Below are positions 1-5,014 of a stretch of 6,386 nt of DNA, piece after piece. Both the position numbers and the translations under genes were made by a program. How positions within the stretch are numbered: position 1 is the first letter of the stretch; each line of letters begins with the position of its first letter. Under the pieces are notes generated by a model that ran no database searches, was not told the DNA's origin, and saw only the letters and a list, made by a program, of their open reading frames with translations. Source of the stretch: Rhodospirillales bacterium RIFCSPLOWO2_12_FULL_67_15 (GTDB lineage: Bacteria; Pseudomonadota; Alphaproteobacteria; Rhodospirillales; 2-12-FULL-67-15); assembly GCA_001830475.1 (NCBI GenBank), contig MIAC01000112.1, forward strand, positions 1 through 6,386, in the 5' to 3' direction.

Positions 1-57
1 CAAATCCGTTCCCTTGGACCGGGTTTTGGTCGAGACCGACGCGCCCTACGCCGCGAT
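1..57 (+). pseudogene. tatD: tatD 5'-side fragment (TatD-family metal-dependent hydrolase), interrupted
   Basis: The frame starting at base 2 reads KSVPLDRVLVETDAPYAA. The LDR-hLVETDAPY block is a signature of TatD-family metal-dependent hydrolases/DNases and holds a conserved metal-site acidic residue. In normal homologs this block is followed by an APVPxRGKxNEP segment and about 40 further residues before a TTDNFFRLF-like C-terminus. Here the similarity stops just after DAPY and the sequence passes into nucleotidyltransferase-like coding. The matching C-terminal piece is found in frame about 640 bp further on, at 697-756. The enzyme would therefore lack the stretch after its metal-site motif and is probably inactive. 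The 5' part of the gene lies outside the window. The exact breakpoint between about 48 and 70 is uncertain. Confidence 0.75.
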
Positions 58-303
58 CTCCATCCCCCGGTCCTCGGCGAGCCGGGCGGCGGGGATTTCG
101 ACCCAAGGCGCAGCGATGCCGACTTCCTGGTCGAGTTCAAGCCGGAAAGCCGGCTGCCCCCGCTGGAACAGTTCTTCGGCCTTGCCGACGCGCTTGAACA
201 ATTGCTGGGATGTCCGGTCGATCTCGTTGAACCCGGCGCGATCAAGAACCCCTTTATCCTTGCGGGGATAAATCGGTCGCGTGAGGTGGTCTATGCGGCA
301 TGA
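58..303 (+). pseudogene. mntA: mntA-like minimal nucleotidyltransferase antitoxin, 5'-truncated and frame-disrupted
   Basis: From base 94 the frame reads DFDPRRSDADFLVEF, then about 55 more residues including FFGLADALEQLLG, PVDLVEPGAIKNP and a VVYAA end with stop TGA at 301-303. This is the C-terminal two thirds of a MntA-type minimal nucleotidyltransferase; the metal-binding DxD is the DAD of SDADFLV. MntA proteins neutralise HepT by AMPylating a tyrosine. The family expects FGSRARGDFD just before this point. Here the DNA at 73-94 gives LGEPGGG in the DFD frame, or SSASRAAG in the adjacent frame, so the GS part of the GSx10DxD motif is not intact in any single frame. About 30 N-terminal residues are missing, and no ATG, GTG or TTG precedes the DxD in this frame. 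It overlaps hepT by 11 bp, as in native pairs. I judge it non-functional unless the indels are sequencing errors. Confidence 0.7.
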
Positions 304-649
304 TCCACGCGCTTATCTTTGGGACGCGCAACAGGCCGCCGAGGCAATCAACCGATTTATCGCCGGGCTTGACGCCGCGGGCTATGCACAAAATGCCCTC
401 GTTCGAGCAGCGGTGGAGCGGCAGTTCGAGATCATCGGCGAAGCGTTGAGCCGGCTCTCGAACATCGATCCGGAGCTTGCGCGGCGCGTTCCTCATGTTC
501 GGGAAATAATCGGGTTTCGCAATGTCCTGATCCACGGATACGCTGTCGTCGATCATGCCCGCGTCTGGCGCATCGCCGAGACGCTGCTCCCCGGCCTTTA
601 TTCGACTGTTTCCGCCTTGTTGGCGGAGCTTGGCGCGCCCGACGCATGA
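293..649 (+). CDS. hepT: HepT-like HEPN-domain ribonuclease toxin (DUF86)
   Basis: This 118-residue protein begins MRHDPRAYLWDAQQAAEAI, the usual opening of DUF86/HepT proteins. I therefore prefer the ATG at 293 over the GTG at 281; it overlaps the mntA remnant by 11 bp. The all-helical HEPN core ends in RNVLIHGY (residues 76-83), matching the RX4HXY motif: R76 and H81 form the RNase centre and Y83 is the tyrosine that MntA partners AMPylate. Studied HepT proteins cleave RNA, including tRNA 3' ends, and arrest growth when not neutralised. Length and motifs are normal for the family, and no stop or frameshift is visible. The stop overlaps the next ATG (ATGA, 646-649), an arrangement common for mntA-hepT pairs embedded in type I restriction loci. 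Its adjacent antitoxin is broken, so the toxin may be silent, inactivated by substitutions I cannot see, or neutralised in trans. Confidence 0.88.
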   Translation: MRHDPRAYLWDAQQAAEAINRFIAGLDAAGYAQNALVRAAVERQFEIIGEALSRLSNIDPELARRVPHVREIIGFRNVLIHGYAVVDHARVWRIAETLLPGLYSTVSALLAELGAPDA

Positions 650-696
650 ACGCCGAACGGATTCTTGAGCACTTCGCGCGCATCGCCGCCGCCGCC
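646..696 (+). pseudogene. hsdS: hsdS 5' remnant (type I restriction specificity subunit), 17 codons
   Basis: The reading frame starting at the ATG that overlaps the hepT stop gives MNAERILEHFARIA. From memory this matches the N-terminus of many type I restriction specificity subunits (MNAxRLLxHFxRIADAPDAIxRLRRF...). mntA-hepT followed directly by hsdS is a recurrent gene order in hsd loci. The expected DAPDA..RLRRF continuation is absent: after the run of alanines the frame becomes the tatD C-terminus. No target-recognition domain is left. The assignment rests on only 14 residues plus gene order, so it is tentative. Confidence 0.5.
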
Positions 697-756
697 GACA
701 ACTTCTTCCGCCTGTTCGCCCAGGCTGGTCGGCCTGGTCAGGGAGGCGGGCGGTGA
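697..756 (+). pseudogene. tatD: tatD 3'-end fragment
   Basis: This reads DNFFRLFAQAGRPGQGGGR and stops at TGA 754-756. The NFFRLF motif is the characteristic C-terminal end of TatD hydrolases (usually TTDNFFRLF). The stop overlaps the GTG start of the metallo-hydrolase, as expected for a tatD-hydrolase gene pair. It is in frame with the ATG at 646, so a 36-residue chimera (hsdS start plus TatD tail) could be translated. That peptide would have no enzymatic residues, but its translation may still couple to the downstream gene. The Shine-Dalgarno sequence of the hydrolase (GGGAGG, 741-746) lies inside it. Confidence 0.65.
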
Positions 757-1523
757 AAGTCACGCTCCTGGGGACGGGATCCTCGTCCGGGACGCCGGGG
801 GTCGGGGTCGGCTGGGGGAATTGCGACCCGGGTGAGCCCAGGAACCGGCGCCTCAGGCCCTCGATTCTGGTCGAGGAGGGCGAAAGCCGGATTCTGGTGG
901 ATACTTCGCCCGATCTCCGCGAGCAGCTTCTTCGCACCGGCGCCGACAAACTGGATGCGGTTCTCTACACCCACGCCCATGCCGACCACCTGCACGGGAT
1001 CGACGACCTCCGGGCGGTGAACCGGGCGACGGGCGCATGGCTACCCGCGTACGCCGACGAGGCCACCCTCAAGGTCATCGAGGAGCGCTTCGGCTACGTT
1101 TTGACGCCGCTCAAGCATGGGGTGACGAATTTCTATAAACCTTGCCTGGACCCTCAGCTGGTTGTTCCCGGGAAACCCTTCCGGGTGGGATCGATCACGG
1201 TCGAGCCCTTCGACCAGGACCACGGGTTCTCCCGTACCCTCGGGTTCCGGTTCGGGCCGATCGCCTATTCGACCGACCTGGTGGAAATGACAGACGCGGG
1301 TTACCAAACCCTTAAAGGAATCCAGGTCTGGGTCGTCTCGACCTTCGGGGGGACGCCGCACCCGACCCATGCATACGTCGACCGGGTGCTCGAGTGGATC
1401 GCCCGGGTGGCGCCCAGGCGGGCCGTGCTGACCCACTTGAGCGTCTCGCTCGACCACGTGAGCCTGCAGGCGAGGGTCGCGCCGGTCGAGGTCGGCTACG
1501 ACGGCATGGTGATCGAGGCCTGA
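753..1523 (+). CDS. Metallo-beta-lactamase-fold hydrolase, PhnP-like
   Basis: A 256-residue soluble MBL-fold enzyme. The N-terminus has the glycine-rich GTGSSSGTPGVG strand-loop followed by GNCDP and NRRLRPSILVE, as in the PhnP-like phosphodiesterase group often encoded directly after tatD. The metal site is complete: THAHADH gives H74, H76, D78 and H79, followed by H157 (FDQDHG), D175 (YSTDLVEM) and H228 (LTHLSV). H203 in TPHPTH is a further conserved histidine. By family it hydrolyses phosphodiester bonds, possibly cyclic phosphodiesters; the substrate is not determined. The GTG start is supported by GGGAGG six bases upstream and by overlap with the tatD stop. The length is normal and the gene looks functional. 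Its original transcription was probably shared with tatD, so the upstream rearrangement may alter its expression. Confidence 0.92.
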   Translation: MKVTLLGTGSSSGTPGVGVGWGNCDPGEPRNRRLRPSILVEEGESRILVDTSPDLREQLLRTGADKLDAVLYTHAHADHLHGIDDLRAVNRATGAWLPAYADEATLKVIEERFGYVLTPLKHGVTNFYKPCLDPQLVVPGKPFRVGSITVEPFDQDHGFSRTLGFRFGPIAYSTDLVEMTDAGYQTLKGIQVWVVSTFGGTPHPTHAYVDRVLEWIARVAPRRAVLTHLSVSLDHVSLQARVAPVEVGYDGMVIEA

Positions 1524-1635
1524 AACTGAATGTGGTGTTACATTGGCTAAACCCCCTAACTAATTGACATCAAATGTACCCTATGATTTTCCATAATATA
1601 CATTATGCGACAATCGAGATGGCCGGAGGGTTTCG
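1524..1635 (+). promoter_or_regulatory. AT-rich intergenic region, likely mazG promoter
   Basis: These 112 bases between the hydrolase and mazG are strikingly AT-rich against their GC-rich surroundings. A perfect -35 hexamer TTGACA lies at 1564-1569. The best -10-like boxes, TATGAT (1582-1587) and CATAAT (1592-1597), sit at 12 and 22 bp from it, neither at the preferred 17 bp, so the exact promoter is unresolved. Three short inverted repeats occur: AATGT-6-ACATT (1529-1544), ACAT-3-ATGT (1567-1577) and CATAAT-4-ATTATG (1592-1607). The mazG ribosome binding site GGAGGG (1625-1630) closes the region. I see no convincing Rho-independent terminator for the upstream gene. Confidence 0.5.
1592..1607. 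repeat. Operator-like inverted repeat CATAAT-N4-ATTATG
   Basis: Perfect 6-bp arms around a 4-base spacer (ATAC), 28 bp before the mazG start codon and within the AT-rich promoter region. The position would suit a repressor or activator site, or a small hairpin in the mazG leader. AT-rich sequence produces such palindromes easily by chance, and I do not recognise a regulator for it. Confidence 0.3.
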
Positions 1636-2448
1636 ATGAGCGACAAATTTGACCAGCTGGTGGCAATCATGGCCCGGCTCCGGGACCCCAAGGGCGGCTG
1701 TCCGTGGGATAAGGAACAGAGCTTCGCCACTATCGCCCCCTATACCGTCGAGGAGGCTTACGAGGTCGCCGACGCGATCGAACGGAACGACCTTGCGGGC
1801 CTCAAGGACGAGCTCGGCGACCTCCTCTTTCAGGTCGTCTTCCACGCCCGCATGGCCGAGGAAGCGGGTCGCTTCTCGGTCGCGGACGTGATCGAGGCGA
1901 TCAACGCCAAGATGGTGCGCCGTCACCCTCATGTCTTCGGCGAAGCCAAGGTCAAGGACGCGGCCGACCAGACCCGGGCCTGGGAGGACCACAAGGCCCG
2001 GGAACGGGAGGACAACGGCCAGCGGGGCGGAAACGGAGGCGCCAGCGCCCTCGACGGGGTCGCGGTCGGCCTTCCCGCCCTGACCCGCGCGCTCAAGCTC
2101 CAGCAACGGGCGGCCCGGGTCGGCTTCGACTGGACCGAGGCGATCCGCATCCTCGACAAGCTGCGCGAGGAAACCGAGGAAATGGAGGCCGAAATCAAGG
2201 CGGGCGCGGCCAAGGACCGGCTTTTGGACGAGATCGGGGATTTGCTGTTCGTTTGCGTCAATCTCGCCCGCAGGCTGGAGTTCGACCCGGAATCGGCGCT
2301 CCGCCACGCCAACGCCAAGTTCGAACGCCGATTCCGAGCCATGGAGGCCCTGCTCGCGGAGCGCGGCTTTAGACCCGAGCAGACGAGCCTCGACGAAATG
2401 GAGGCCCTTTGGCGCGAGGCCAAGAAATCGGACCCGGGACAGGGCTGA
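1636..2448 (+). CDS. mazG: MazG nucleoside triphosphate pyrophosphohydrolase
   Basis: A 270-residue MazG with both all-alpha NTP-PPase repeats. Repeat 1 opens with LRDPKGGCPWDKEQSF and TVEEAYEVADAI, carries EExxE (E39, E40, E43) and ELGD (E59, D62), and ends with the RRHPHVFGE block. Repeat 2 carries EExxE at E178, E179 and E182, and EIGD (E199, D202). These acidic residues bind Mg2+ in the family, which hydrolyses NTPs to NMP and pyrophosphate, with roles in nucleotide-pool cleaning and (p)ppGpp control. The linker (about residues 118-140) is charged and glycine-rich. The length is typical of bacterial two-domain MazG. The ATG is preceded by GGAGGG at five bases. It stands behind its own AT-rich promoter region and is followed 17 bp later by a lipoprotein gene, probably co-transcribed. 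The family also occurs beside mazEF in some genomes; no such genes are seen here. Confidence 0.96.
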   Translation: MSDKFDQLVAIMARLRDPKGGCPWDKEQSFATIAPYTVEEAYEVADAIERNDLAGLKDELGDLLFQVVFHARMAEEAGRFSVADVIEAINAKMVRRHPHVFGEAKVKDAADQTRAWEDHKAREREDNGQRGGNGGASALDGVAVGLPALTRALKLQQRAARVGFDWTEAIRILDKLREETEEMEAEIKAGAAKDRLLDEIGDLLFVCVNLARRLEFDPESALRHANAKFERRFRAMEALLAERGFRPEQTSLDEMEALWREAKKSDPGQG

Positions 2449-2465
2449 GGGACTAGAATAACCGA

Positions 2466-3119
2466 ATGACCCCGGCAGAGATCATCGGTTTCCGCCCTCC
2501 CCGCCGCCGTTTGCCGGCGGCCTTTGCCGCGCTCACCCTCGCCCTCGCCCTCTTTGCCGCCGGCTGCTATCTCCCGGTCCGCTTCGACGCCGAAATCGAG
2601 GTCTTACGGACCGGCCACTACTCGATCCAGTTCGACGGCTACATCGTCGAATTGCCCCTCTACGAGAGCCTGTTCAAGCAGAAGGTCGGCGGCCTCGAGG
2701 AGGAGAAGAAGGTCGAAACCGTCAAGGCCGATTTCAAGCGCGATAAAGGCACCCAGGACATCCAGTACCAACGCCGGGGGATCTTCCGGGTCAAATGGCA
2801 GGACCAGGGCGACCTGCTCCGGGCCAAGATGGTGACCTTCATCCGGCGCAACGCCGCGATGCTAACGGTGAGTTATGTCGAAACCACCGGCCTGGTCTCG
2901 ATCTACGGGGCTTCGCTCACCAAGGATAACATCGATCGCGTCGCCGCCCTCGGGCTCGGCACCGAGGGCCAGATCCGCGTCATCACCGACGCCAAGGTTG
3001 TGTCGCACAACGCCGGCTCGGTCGCCGACAACCCCAAGAAGGGCGCCAATTTCAAGACTTACACTTGGAAAGTCGCGGGCTTCGAAAAACCGCCCAAGCT
3101 CACCATCGCGCTCCGCTGA
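2466..3119 (+). CDS. Predicted lipoprotein of unknown function
   Basis: A 217-residue protein I do not recognise with certainty. The N-terminus has an arginine-rich stretch (RRR, residues 13-15), a hydrophobic alanine/leucine segment (about 17-32) and AAGC, pointing to a lipoprotein signal with lipidated C34. The -3 position is alanine rather than the usual leucine. Residue 35 is tyrosine rather than aspartate, so outer-membrane sorting would be expected. The mature part of about 184 residues starts with a strand-like VRFDAEIEVLRTGHY segment. It then has a charged helical stretch (EEEKKVETVKADFKRDK), alternating beta-like segments, and a C-terminal YTWKVAGFEKPPKLTIAL. The overall look is a small beta-rich periplasmic domain, distantly reminiscent of LppM-type lipoproteins; this is a guess. 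It is 17 bp from mazG, and GAGGGA (2447-2452) is a somewhat distant ribosome binding site. Its stop is 9 bp from the convergent dehydrogenase stop. Confidence 0.75.
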   Translation: MTPAEIIGFRPPRRRLPAAFAALTLALALFAAGCYLPVRFDAEIEVLRTGHYSIQFDGYIVELPLYESLFKQKVGGLEEEKKVETVKADFKRDKGTQDIQYQRRGIFRVKWQDQGDLLRAKMVTFIRRNAAMLTVSYVETTGLVSIYGASLTKDNIDRVAALGLGTEGQIRVITDAKVVSHNAGSVADNPKKGANFKTYTWKVAGFEKPPKLTIALR

Positions 3120-3128
3120 ACCGGCGCC

Positions 3129-4094
3129 TCAACGCCGCCGTTTCCTGCGCCCCTTTGCCGCCGCCTTCGCGGGTTTCCCCGCCTTGGGGCGCGCGAGCAG
3201 CCGGATCAGGCTCGAGGTGTCCAAACGCCCGCCGCCCAAGCTCTGGACGCGGGCATAGAACTGGTTGACGACGCCGGTCAGCGGCAACAGCGCGCCGTTC
3301 CTGCGGGCTTCGTCGAGAACCATGCCTAGGTCCTTGCGCATCCAGTCGACCGCGAAGCCGAAATCGAACTTGTCGGCGAGCATGGTCTTGGCGCGATTGT
3401 CCATCTGCCAGGACTGCGCCGCGCCTTTGGAAATCACCTCGACCACCTTGGCGGCGTCGAGCCCGGCCATTTCGGCGAAGGCGAGGCCCTCGGAAAGCCC
3501 CTGGACCAGGCCGGCGATGCAAATCTGGTTGACCATCTTGGCGAGCTGCCCGGAACCGGCCGGCCCGAGCAGGGTCACCGCGCGGGCGTAGGCCGAAATC
3601 ACCGGTTCCGCCTTGGCGAACGCCGCCGCCTCGCCGCCGACCATGATCGTCAACTGGCCGTTCTCGGCGCCCGCCTGGCCGCCCGAAACCGGCGCGTCGA
3701 GGAACCCGAGATTGCGCTTTTTCGTCTCCGCCTCGACCTCGCGCGCGACGGTGGCCGAAGCGGTGGTGTGATCGACGAAAATCGCGCTCGGCTTCATGCC
3801 TGCGAGAATCCCCTTCGCGCCGTAAACGACGCTGCGCAAATCGTCGTCGTTGCCGACGCAGGCGCAGACGATATCCGCGCCCTTGGCGGCTTCGGCCGGG
3901 GTCGCTTTCCACGCGCCGCCATGCATCTTGGCCCAGGCGCGGGCCTTGGCGGCGGTGCGGTTGTAGACGGTGACGTCGTGGCCGGCGCGCTTCATGTGCC
4001 CGGCCATGGGAAAACCCATGACGCCCAGGCCGATGAAGGCGGCCTTGACGGGGTTGGCGGCGCGCTTCGGCGCGGGCGTTGTGGGAGGGGTCAT
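3129..4094 (-). CDS. NAD(P)-dependent oxidoreductase, 3-hydroxyisobutyrate dehydrogenase family (paralog A)
   Basis: A 321-residue beta-hydroxyacid dehydrogenase. The Rossmann motif is IGLGVMGFP (G22, G24, G27). VTVYNRTAAK after strand 2 resembles NADP-preferring members. DAPVSGG supplies the substrate-binding serine S137, and GSGQLAKMVNQ supplies the catalytic lysine K186 with N189. The C-terminal helical domain carries SKGAAQSWQM and KFDFGFAVDWMRKDLG. Family members oxidise or reduce 3-hydroxy acids such as 3-hydroxyisobutyrate or tartronate semialdehyde; the substrate cannot be told. The gene begins 8 bp after its paralog's stop and matches it without gaps in the core. Differences are about 12 extra N-terminal residues (MTPPTTPAPKRA...) and a 19-residue lysine/arginine/alanine-rich C-terminal tail ending GRRKRRR. 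No good ribosome binding site precedes the ATG, so translational coupling is likely. An internal start was considered, but none lies before the Rossmann motif. Confidence 0.93.
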   Translation of the reverse strand: MTPPTTPAPKRAANPVKAAFIGLGVMGFPMAGHMKRAGHDVTVYNRTAAKARAWAKMHGGAWKATPAEAAKGADIVCACVGNDDDLRSVVYGAKGILAGMKPSAIFVDHTTASATVAREVEAETKKRNLGFLDAPVSGGQAGAENGQLTIMVGGEAAAFAKAEPVISAYARAVTLLGPAGSGQLAKMVNQICIAGLVQGLSEGLAFAEMAGLDAAKVVEVISKGAAQSWQMDNRAKTMLADKFDFGFAVDWMRKDLGMVLDEARRNGALLPLTGVVNQFYARVQSLGGGRLDTSSLIRLLARPKAGKPAKAAAKGRRKRRR

Positions 4095-4978
4095 GTTCGG
4101 GCCTAGGGATGGGTGAGCAGGCGGATGACGGCGGTATTGTCGAGCCGGCCCTCGCCGCGCGCCTGGAGACGGGAGAGGAAATCGGCGATCAGGGCGGTCG
4201 CGGGAACGGTCGCGCCGTTTTGATGCGCCTCTTCAAGAACGATGCCTAAGTCCTTGCGCATCCAGTCGACCGCGAAGCCGAAGTCGAACTTGCCCTCGAG
4301 CATGGTCTTGCCGCGGTTGGCCATCTGCCAGGACTGGGCCGCGCCCTTGGCGATCACGTCCACGACCTTATGGCCGTCGAGCCCGGCGCGGGTGGCGAAA
4401 TTCATGGCCTCGGCCAGCGCCTGGATCGCGCCGACGCAGCAAATCTGGTTGACCATCTTGGTCAGCTGCCCGGAACCGATAGGGCCCATCAAGGTCACGG
4501 CGCGGCCGTAAGAGCGCATCGCGGGCTCGGCCTTGGCGAAAGCCTTGGCCTCGCCGCCGACCATGATCGTGAGCATCCCCTTTTTCGCTCCCTCCTGCCC
4601 GCCCGAAACCGGCGCGTCCAGGAACGCGATCCCTAAGGACTTGGCGGCCTGGGCGATCTCGCGGGCGATGGTGGCGGACGCCGTGGTGTGGTCGCAGAGG
4701 ATTGCGCCCTTTTTCATGCCGGCGAGCGCGCCGTTCGGACCCAATATCACCGCGCGCAAGTCGCCGTCGTTGCCGACGCAGACGCAGACGATGTCGGCGT
4801 CCTTTGCCGCCTCGGCGGGAGTGGGCGCTTTGCTGCCGCCATGCTCCTTGACCCAGGCCTCGGCCTTGGGCCGGGAGCGGTTGTAGACGGTCACGTTCCA
4901 GCCCGCCTTTTGCAAGTGCCCGGCCATGGGATAGCCCATGTTGCCAAGGCCGATCCATGCGGCTTTTCCGGCGCTCAT
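3189..4978 (-). repeat. Tandem duplication of dehydrogenase gene (two units, period 920 bp)
   Basis: Bases 3189-4058 align without gaps to 4109-4978 at a constant offset of 920. The two units code the same positions of the two dehydrogenases. The longest identical stretch I found is 32 bp (3331-3362 and 4251-4282), encoding FGFAVDWMRKD. Another identical run of at least 20 bp lies at 3521-3540 and 4441-4460. Overall divergence shows the duplication is old, or that related genes were placed side by side. Confidence 0.85.
4103..4978 (-). CDS. NAD(P)-dependent oxidoreductase, 3-hydroxyisobutyrate dehydrogenase family (paralog B)
   Basis: A 291-residue enzyme of the usual family length and the better match to a standard family member. 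The Rossmann motif is IGLGNMGYP (G10, G12, G15), followed by VTVYNRSRPK. DAPVSGG gives S125, and GSGQLTKMVNQ gives K174 and N177. The C-terminal domain includes AKGAAQSWQM and KFDFGFAVDWMRKDLG, and the protein ends shortly after RLLTHP. All expected catalytic and cofactor residues are present. It is roughly 60% identical by eye to the adjacent downstream gene, in an ungapped alignment at a constant 920-bp offset, which indicates a tandem duplication. It starts 36 bp after the phosphatase stop, with a G-rich segment upstream of the ATG as a possible weak ribosome binding site. The physiological hydroxyacid substrate is unknown. Confidence 0.94.
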   Translation of the reverse strand: MSAGKAAWIGLGNMGYPMAGHLQKAGWNVTVYNRSRPKAEAWVKEHGGSKAPTPAEAAKDADIVCVCVGNDGDLRAVILGPNGALAGMKKGAILCDHTTASATIAREIAQAAKSLGIAFLDAPVSGGQEGAKKGMLTIMVGGEAKAFAKAEPAMRSYGRAVTLMGPIGSGQLTKMVNQICCVGAIQALAEAMNFATRAGLDGHKVVDVIAKGAAQSWQMANRGKTMLEGKFDFGFAVDWMRKDLGIVLEEAHQNGATVPATALIADFLSRLQARGEGRLDNTAVIRLLTHP

Positions 4979-5014
4979 GTCGTGGGTGCCCCCGTTCTTG
5001 AAAACGCGGCGATT

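Noticed and set aside
14..271. 85-residue + strand open frame starting with TTG
   Set aside because: Only its first residues are meaningful (TatD fragment). The rest reads the mntA remnant out of frame.
281..292. Upstream GTG start for hepT
   Set aside because: The ATG at 293 matches the usual family beginning (MRxDPRAYLWDA), whereas the four extra residues have no family counterpart.
254..949. 231-residue - strand open frame
   Set aside because: It is antisense to hepT and the metallo-hydrolase, arginine/serine-rich, and typical of GC-rich shadow frames.
1619..1639. Six-codon reading frame (MAGGFR) whose stop overlaps the mazG ATG
   Set aside because: It could be a leader peptide, but it contains the mazG ribosome binding site as its own codons, has no ribosome binding site itself, and is expected by chance.
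1603..2307. 234-residue - strand open frame over mazG
   Set aside because: Antisense shadow of mazG, which has complete family motifs; the product has no recognisable domain.
3122..3137. CGGCG-6-CGCCG hairpin between convergent stops as a terminator
   Set aside because: The stem is only five base pairs with no proper T-run on either strand, and it extends into the dehydrogenase gene.
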